Origin: an uncultured Prochlorococcus sp. | GTDB lineage: Bacteria; Cyanobacteriota; Cyanobacteriia; PCC-6307; Cyanobiaceae | Reading direction: 5' to 3' | DNA: 64,000 nt | Assembly (NCBI GenBank): GCA_902573045.1 | Contig: CACGIB010000001.1 | Location: 16,090 to 80,089, forward strand | Part shown: positions 59,311 through 64,000 of the stretch, one piece after another | Layout: the number at the start of each line of letters is the position of its first letter | Position numbering within the stretch: position 1 is the stretch's first letter | Position numbers and translations under genes: made by a program | The notes under the pieces: generated by a model | What the model was told of the DNA's origin: nothing | Database searches by the model: none | The model's input: only the letters and a program-made list of their open reading frames with translations

Positions 59311-60414
59311 ATGAGTAGTAGTTTTGGAAAAATTTTTCGTGTTAGTACTTTTGGAGAATCACATGGTGGTGCAGTAGGAGTTATCCTTGATGGATGTCCA
59401 CCTAAGTTAAAAATAGATATAACACTGATACAAAATGAATTAGATAGGCGCAGACCTGGCCAAAGTGACATTACAACACCCAGAAATGAAGAAGATAAAA
59501 TTGAAATACTAAGTGGGATAAAGGAAGGGTTAACACTTGGAACTCCAATAGCAATGTTGGTAAGAAATAAGGATCAAAGACCAGGAGATTATAATAATTT
59601 GGAGCAAGTATTTAGACCTTCTCATGCAGATGGTACATATCATCTGAAATATGGAATTCAGGCAACTTCTGGCGGTGGAAGAGCCTTTGCTAGAGAAACA
59701 ATTGGGAGAGTAGCTGCTGGTGCTGTAGCAAAACAATTATTAAAAACATTCTGTAACACTGAAATACTATCTTGGGTAAAGCGTATACATGATATTGATT
59801 CTGATATAAATAAAGAGAAGATTTCTCTCAAAAAAATAGATTCTAATATTGTTAGATGTCCTGATGAAAAGGTATCAACAGAAATGATCGAGAGAATTAA
59901 GGAATTAAAGCGTCAAGGAGATTCTTGCGGCGGTGTTATTGAATGTCTAGTAAGAAATGTTCCCTCTGGTCTTGGAATGCCTGTTTTTGATAAATTAGAA
60001 GCTGATTTAGCAAAGGCTTTGATGTCTTTGCCTGCCACGAAAGGCTTTGAAATAGGTTCAGGTTTCTCTGGAACTTATTTAAAAGGAAGCGAACATAATG
60101 ATGCCTTCATCAGGTCTGATGATATTAGTAAGTTAAGAACAATATCAAACAATTCAGGAGGCATACAGGGCGGAATAAGTAATGGCGAAAATATCGAGAT
60201 GAAGATAGCTTTTAAACCTACAGCAACCATCGGGAAAGAACAGAAAACAGTTAATGCTGAAGGTAAAGAAGTACTTATGAAAGCAAAAGGGAGACATGAT
60301 CCATGCGTTCTACCAAGAGCAGTTCCCATGGTTGATGCTATGGTAGCTTTAGTACTTGCTGATCATTTGCTTCTAAATCATGCTCAATGTGACTTAATAA
60401 ATAAGTATAAGTAG
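59311..60414 (+). CDS. aroC: Chorismate synthase
   Basis: The last step of the shikimate pathway, an FMN-requiring elimination giving chorismate, which feeds trpG- and menF-dependent branches in this window. The 367 residues include the N-terminal [36 protein letters not shown], the signature [32 protein letters not shown] and [14 protein letters not shown]. It sits downstream of the psbA terminator with about 60 bp for its own promoter. Confidence 0.97.
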   Translation: MSSSFGKIFRVSTFGESHGGAVGVILDGCPPKLKIDITLIQNELDRRRPGQSDITTPRNEEDKIEILSGIKEGLTLGTPIAMLVRNKDQRPGDYNNLEQVFRPSHADGTYHLKYGIQATSGGGRAFARETIGRVAAGAVAKQLLKTFCNTEILSWVKRIHDIDSDINKEKISLKKIDSNIVRCPDEKVSTEMIERIKELKRQGDSCGGVIECLVRNVPSGLGMPVFDKLEADLAKALMSLPATKGFEIGSGFSGTYLKGSEHNDAFIRSDDISKLRTISNNSGGIQGGISNGENIEMKIAFKPTATIGKEQKTVNAEGKEVLMKAKGRHDPCVLPRAVPMVDAMVALVLADHLLLNHAQCDLINKYK

Positions 60415-60448
60415 TAGTTTTGTTGAATAAATTATATTTATCTTTGAT

Positions 60449-61075
60449 TTAATTATTTTTGAACCATTCATATATTTTTGGATCAAATTTTTTATTTTTG
60501 ATAGCTTTATCTCCAATTACAACTGCTTTATACCCTAAATATTTATAAGTTTTTAAATCATTGATTGATAGTCCTCCAGCAGCAATGAAATCAACATTTT
60601 TATAGTTGAGTATATTTATCGAACTATCTTTACTTTTTATTGGGTAAATTTTGATAATGTTGCAATTTAAATCTATCGCTTCCTTAAGATCTTTTAAATT
60701 ATTAATTCCAGGAATTAATAAATAATTTTTTGACTGCGCATAATTGAAAAGATCTTTATCCCAAAATTTCATCATTGAAAAATTTAATCCAATTTTTAAA
60801 GAATCTTCTATTGATTGTTTATTCACTATGGAAGCAGAGCCTAAATTAATTCTTGGATATTTAATTTTGATATAGGATACAAAATCGAACCAATTTTCGT
60901 TGTTAGACCAACTTATTTCAATATTCTTTAATCCTAATTTTACTAAGTTTTCTAATTCTTCAAAAAATAAATTTCTTATAGAGGTATTTGAGTAAATGTT
61001 ATCTTCAGGTTTTATAAGTAAAAAAAAAGACTCGATTTTCAGGTGCTCCGAAAAAGAATCTTCTTCATTATTCAT
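60449..61075 (-). CDS. eda: KDPG/KHG aldolase-like protein
   Basis: A 208-residue class I aldolase-like TIM barrel. The N-terminal half has LVKLGLKNIEISW with the candidate catalytic glutamate, INLGSASIVNK, and the second half NIIKIYPIK with the Schiff-base-type lysine and FIAAGGLSIND. KDPG aldolase would act in the Entner-Doudoroff pathway. The usual KFFP segment is altered to KIYP and the sequence is divergent, so specificity is less certain. It follows ftsH by 20 bp on the same strand. Confidence 0.82.
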   Translation of the reverse strand: MNNEEDSFSEHLKIESFFLLIKPEDNIYSNTSIRNLFFEELENLVKLGLKNIEISWSNNENWFDFVSYIKIKYPRINLGSASIVNKQSIEDSLKIGLNFSMMKFWDKDLFNYAQSKNYLLIPGINNLKDLKEAIDLNCNIIKIYPIKSKDSSINILNYKNVDFIAAGGLSINDLKTYKYLGYKAVVIGDKAIKNKKFDPKIYEWFKNN

Positions 61076-61095
61076 TAAAAATTTAAAATTCCCCG

Positions 61096-62949
61096 TTAAA
61101 TATAGTTTGCGACTTTTACTTCTGAACGGTTGAGCAAGTCTTGGATATCTTCAGTATCTATAGTTTCTCTTTCAATTAGCATTTGAGCCATTTCGTCAAG
61201 AACAGTTCTATTGTCTGTTAAAACTTTTGTAGCTCTCTTGTAGGCAACATCAACAAGTTCTGAAACCTCTACATCAATTGTTGCGGCTGTGTCTTCAGAA
61301 AAGTCTCTTGTAGAACTCATATCTCTTCCAAGAAACATTCCACCTTGAGATTGACCTAGAGCGACAGGACCTATTTTGTCACTCATACCGAATTTAGTAA
61401 TCATTTGTCTTGCTACATTGGCAACTTGTTGTAAATCATTTGAAGCTCCGGTTGTTACCTCTTCTTCGCCATAGACTATTTCTTCAGCTACTCTTCCACC
61501 AAGAGCTACAGCCATTTGATTTTGAAGGTAAGAACGAGAGTAAAGACCAGATTCCATTCTTTCTTCACTTGGAGTAAAGAAGGTTAGACCCCCAGCTTGA
61601 CCTCTTGGAATGATGGAGACTTTTGCTACTGGATCATAATCAGGCATTAATGCTCCAACGAGTGCATGACCAGCTTCGTGATAAGCAACTAATTCTTTTT
61701 TCTTATCACTGATGACTCTATCTTTCTTTTCTGGGCCAGCCATAACTCTTTCGATGGCATCTCCGACTTCATCGTTACTAACTTTATCTAAATCTTTTCG
61801 TGCTGCTAGAATTGCCGCTTCATTTAAGAGATTAGCTAAATCTGCACCAGTAAATCCGGGTGTTCTTCTGGCAACTTTATCTAAATCAACGTCTTTTGAA
61901 AGGGTTTTATCTTTCGCATGAACATTTAATATCTGCAATCTTCCAGCATAATCTGGACGATCTACTGTTACCTGTCTATCGAATCTTCCAGGACGCATTA
62001 AAGCTGAATCTAAAACATCTGGTCTATTGGTTGCAGCAACTATTATTATTCCTGAATTACCTTCAAAACCATCCATTTCGGTTAAGAGTTGATTTAATGT
62101 TTGTTCTCTTTCATCATTTCCTCCGCCCATACCAGCACCTCTTTGTCTTCCAACTGCATCGATTTCGTCAATAAACACAATACAAGGAGCATTCTTTTTA
62201 GCTTGTTCAAAAAGATCTCTAACTCTACTAGCTCCAACCCCAACAAACATCTCTACAAATTCTGAACCAGATATTGAGAAAAAAGGTACACCTGCTTCTC
62301 CAGCTACTGCTTTTGCTAGTAATGTTTTTCCTGTACCAGGAGGGCCAACAAGAAGAACTCCTTTTGGGATTTTTGCTCCGACTGCGGTAAATCTATCTGG
62401 ACTCTTAAGAAAATCTACAACTTCTGTGAGTTCTAATTTTGCACCTTCAACACCAGCAACATCTGAAAAAGTTACTTGTGTAGATGGCTCCATTTGCAGT
62501 CTAGCTTTGCTTTTGCCAAAACTCATGGCAGGGTTGCCACCCCCAGCATTTCCACTTTGAGATCTCCTGAAAAGAAAAAATAAGCCTCCAATCAAAAGTA
62601 CTGGGAAAATTAAGCTACTTACAGCCTGTTGCCATGGGTTGGCTAATTTTGTAGGAGTTACAGCTATATCTACATTATTCTCAGTCAGTATTTTTAATAA
62701 ATCTTTGTCAGGGGCTAAATTGACCTCAGACCTGCTCCCATCATTTTCAACAACTTGAGCTGTGGCATTATCAGGAGATATTAGGACTCTACTTATTTCT
62801 TTATCTTGTACTGCCTCTATAAAATCACTATATCTTAAGGTTTTTGTATAACTTTCAGTACTAGGTTTATCAAAAACTGAAGTACCAATGAAAATTACAG
62901 TAATAACGGCTAGGACATAAAGTCCTACGTTTCTCCAACGTTTGTTCAC
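61096..62949 (-). CDS. ftsH: ATP-dependent zinc metalloprotease FtsH
   Basis: A membrane AAA protease of 617 residues. Two membrane helices lie at about 9-25 and 112-127; AAA has Walker A GPPGTGKT at 202-209, Walker B VFIDEID near 258-264 and SRH residues in MRPGRFDRQ; the zinc site HEAGH is at 424-428. The sequence is of the cyanobacterial thylakoid type that removes photodamaged D1, which is notable since psbA lies nearby. The start is GTG at 62949. Confidence 0.96.
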   Translation of the reverse strand: MNKRWRNVGLYVLAVITVIFIGTSVFDKPSTESYTKTLRYSDFIEAVQDKEISRVLISPDNATAQVVENDGSRSEVNLAPDKDLLKILTENNVDIAVTPTKLANPWQQAVSSLIFPVLLIGGLFFLFRRSQSGNAGGGNPAMSFGKSKARLQMEPSTQVTFSDVAGVEGAKLELTEVVDFLKSPDRFTAVGAKIPKGVLLVGPPGTGKTLLAKAVAGEAGVPFFSISGSEFVEMFVGVGASRVRDLFEQAKKNAPCIVFIDEIDAVGRQRGAGMGGGNDEREQTLNQLLTEMDGFEGNSGIIIVAATNRPDVLDSALMRPGRFDRQVTVDRPDYAGRLQILNVHAKDKTLSKDVDLDKVARRTPGFTGADLANLLNEAAILAARKDLDKVSNDEVGDAIERVMAGPEKKDRVISDKKKELVAYHEAGHALVGALMPDYDPVAKVSIIPRGQAGGLTFFTPSEERMESGLYSRSYLQNQMAVALGGRVAEEIVYGEEEVTTGASNDLQQVANVARQMITKFGMSDKIGPVALGQSQGGMFLGRDMSSTRDFSEDTAATIDVEVSELVDVAYKRATKVLTDNRTVLDEMAQMLIERETIDTEDIQDLLNRSEVKVANYI

Positions 62950-62995
62950 GATAAAAAATCTTTAATAAATCTATAATACTAATAATAAAACAATA

Positions 62996-64000
62996 TTAAG
63001 AGCGTCTTAGAACATCTACTACACTTTTGAATGCGAACCATTCAGGAATGGGATCGCCATTCCTCAATTTCTTTCTAAATTCAGTACCACTAAGTTTCAT
63101 AATTTCATAATTAAATTCTTTAGCTTCTTCAGCTGTTATGTATCCTTTTTCCTTCGTATATACTAAATTTTTTGAAGGAACAGTTTGCATCATCAATTCA
63201 TCTGCACACTTATTCGCAAAATTCTGGGCGTCATATGGACCATAAAAATCATCACCAGTTGATGAAGACTTACAACCAGCCATATCTCTACCAATAATAA
63301 AGTGGGTGCAGCCATAATTTCTTCTGATTATCATATGTTGAAGAGCTTCTCTTGGCCCTGCCATATGCATTGAATAAGGTAAAAAAGCCCATTTTATTCT
63401 TTCATCAGATATTTCCTCTTCTAATTCTTTATAGGTTAAATATCTAACTTTTCCAGGGATATCATCTTGTTGAGTTGGTCCACAGGTTGGATGAACTAAG
63501 ACAACTGAGTTGGAGGAGACATTATCTGAAAGTAAGGCATTAGTAAATAATTCATAATGTGCTCTATGAATTGGATTTCTGCATTGAAATGCAACTACAT
63601 CATGATTTGATGGCAGTGTAGATCTAACTTCTTCTGGGGTTTTGCAGGGGAACTCTCTAATTGGTAGTTCGAAACCATAAACTCTTCCTCCTATATAAAA
63701 TCTCCCTCTCTCGTTAAAAATCATCTTAACAGCAGGATGATCTAAAGAATTAGTACCATAACAAAGTTCAGCTTCTAAGGATTTGTCAGGCTCCCATTTA
63801 GAGCTAACTTCTAAAACTGCTATTTTTTGTTTTTTATAAGTAAGCAATATTGTCTCTCCAGCTTTTACTTTTTCATTATTTGAATCAAATACTATAGGCA
63901 AGCCAAAAAGCAACCCATTTGTATTTCTATTATTTTTAATTACCGAATTGTAGTTATTTTGATCCATAAATCCTTCCAATGGAGAAAAAGCTCCAACCAT
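62996..64000 (-). CDS. sat: ATP sulfurylase, 5' end beyond window
   Basis: Sulfate adenylyltransferase makes APS from sulfate and ATP, the substrate of cysC at the other end of this window. The visible 334 residues include GAFSPLEGFM, the nucleotide-binding QCRNPIHRAHYELF, HPTCGPTQQDDIP, and FIIGRDMAGCKSS. An ATG falls at the window edge (64000), but the family has roughly 45-50 more residues before this point, so the true start lies outside. The C-terminal end SGTEFRKKLRNGDPIPEW is complete. No APS-kinase domain is fused. Confidence 0.96.
   Translation of the reverse strand: MVGAFSPLEGFMDQNNYNSVIKNNRNTNGLLFGLPIVFDSNNEKVKAGETILLTYKKQKIAVLEVSSKWEPDKSLEAELCYGTNSLDHPAVKMIFNERGRFYIGGRVYGFELPIREFPCKTPEEVRSTLPSNHDVVAFQCRNPIHRAHYELFTNALLSDNVSSNSVVLVHPTCGPTQQDDIPGKVRYLTYKELEEEISDERIKWAFLPYSMHMAGPREALQHMIIRRNYGCTHFIIGRDMAGCKSSSTGDDFYGPYDAQNFANKCADELMMQTVPSKNLVYTKEKGYITAEEAKEFNYEIMKLSGTEFRKKLRNGDPIPEWFAFKSVVDVLRRS

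Noticed and set aside
63998..64000. ATG at the right edge as the true start of sat
   Set aside because: ATP sulfurylases carry about 45-50 residues before the GAFSPLEGF segment, so this is an internal methionine and the gene continues outside the window.

Overview
The window is a very compact, AT-rich cyanobacterial chromosome segment that reads as a high-light-adapted Prochlorococcus. The evidence is phylloquinone (men) genes, chlM, ndhH, psbA encoding D1, CP12, an SbtA/SbtB/SulP bicarbonate-uptake locus and cyanobacterial FtsH and ClpB paralogues, together with 1-50 bp intergenic gaps, many TTG/GTG starts and almost no non-coding DNA. The genus call comes from gene content, order and composition; no database was consulted. 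There are no tRNA or rRNA genes, CRISPR arrays, insertion sequences or prophage genes.

Layout: 1-8.5 kb holds a partial membrane-anchored protein, a rhodanese-like protein, trpB, a SUI1 factor, cysC, purE, chlM, an orphan LuxR-type response regulator, a NifS-like cysteine desulfurase, rsmH and ndhH. 8.5-13.6 kb is the phylloquinone block: a hotdog thioesterase, menE-menC-menA on the minus strand, and divergent menF. 13.6-22.3 kb holds gshB and a glutaredoxin, prfB with a programmed +1 frameshift, a DUF3285-like protein, ybeY, dgkA, trpG, an odd metallo-beta-lactamase-fold protein, hisC, argS and nadC. 22.4-23.5 kb is a broken mnmE. 23.5-36.1 kb carries DUF2062, spoT, a double ABC ATPase, rluD-like, ylqF-like, pgk, murG, a CobD-like aminotransferase, pyrD and rnhA. 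36.1-42.3 kb is the minus-strand clpB2-secE-nusG-rplK-rplA-(leader)-rplJ-rplL block. 42.5-50 kb holds eno, a UbiB-family kinase-like protein, an atypical thioredoxin-reductase-like flavoprotein and sbtB-sbtA-sulP. 50.2-57.7 kb holds hemB, a glyoxalase-fold protein, mutS2, obgE, CP12, a GST and an aspartoacylase. 57.7-64 kb holds a newly read 42-codon ORF, psbA, aroC, a KDPG-aldolase-like gene, ftsH and a partial sat.

Themes: photosynthetic electron transport (ndhH, phylloquinone, psbA, and FtsH of the D1-turnover type), inorganic carbon uptake and Calvin-cycle control (SbtA/B, SulP, CP12, pgk), tetrapyrroles (hemB, chlM), sulfur assimilation (cysC, sat, NifS) and translation.

Observations most worth a second look: (1) mnmE has lost an internal segment and its frame at a short sequence shared by both sides, leaving two ORFs; (2) a 42-aa minus-strand ORF with a Shine-Dalgarno site lies in the psbA upstream region; (3) the TrxB-like flavoprotein keeps its CATC redox pair but lacks the NADPH-binding motifs; (4) prfB carries a CTT-TGA-C frameshift site; (5) CP12 lacks its N-terminal cysteine pair; (6) a perfect 15-bp inverted repeat lies between clpB2 and eno.
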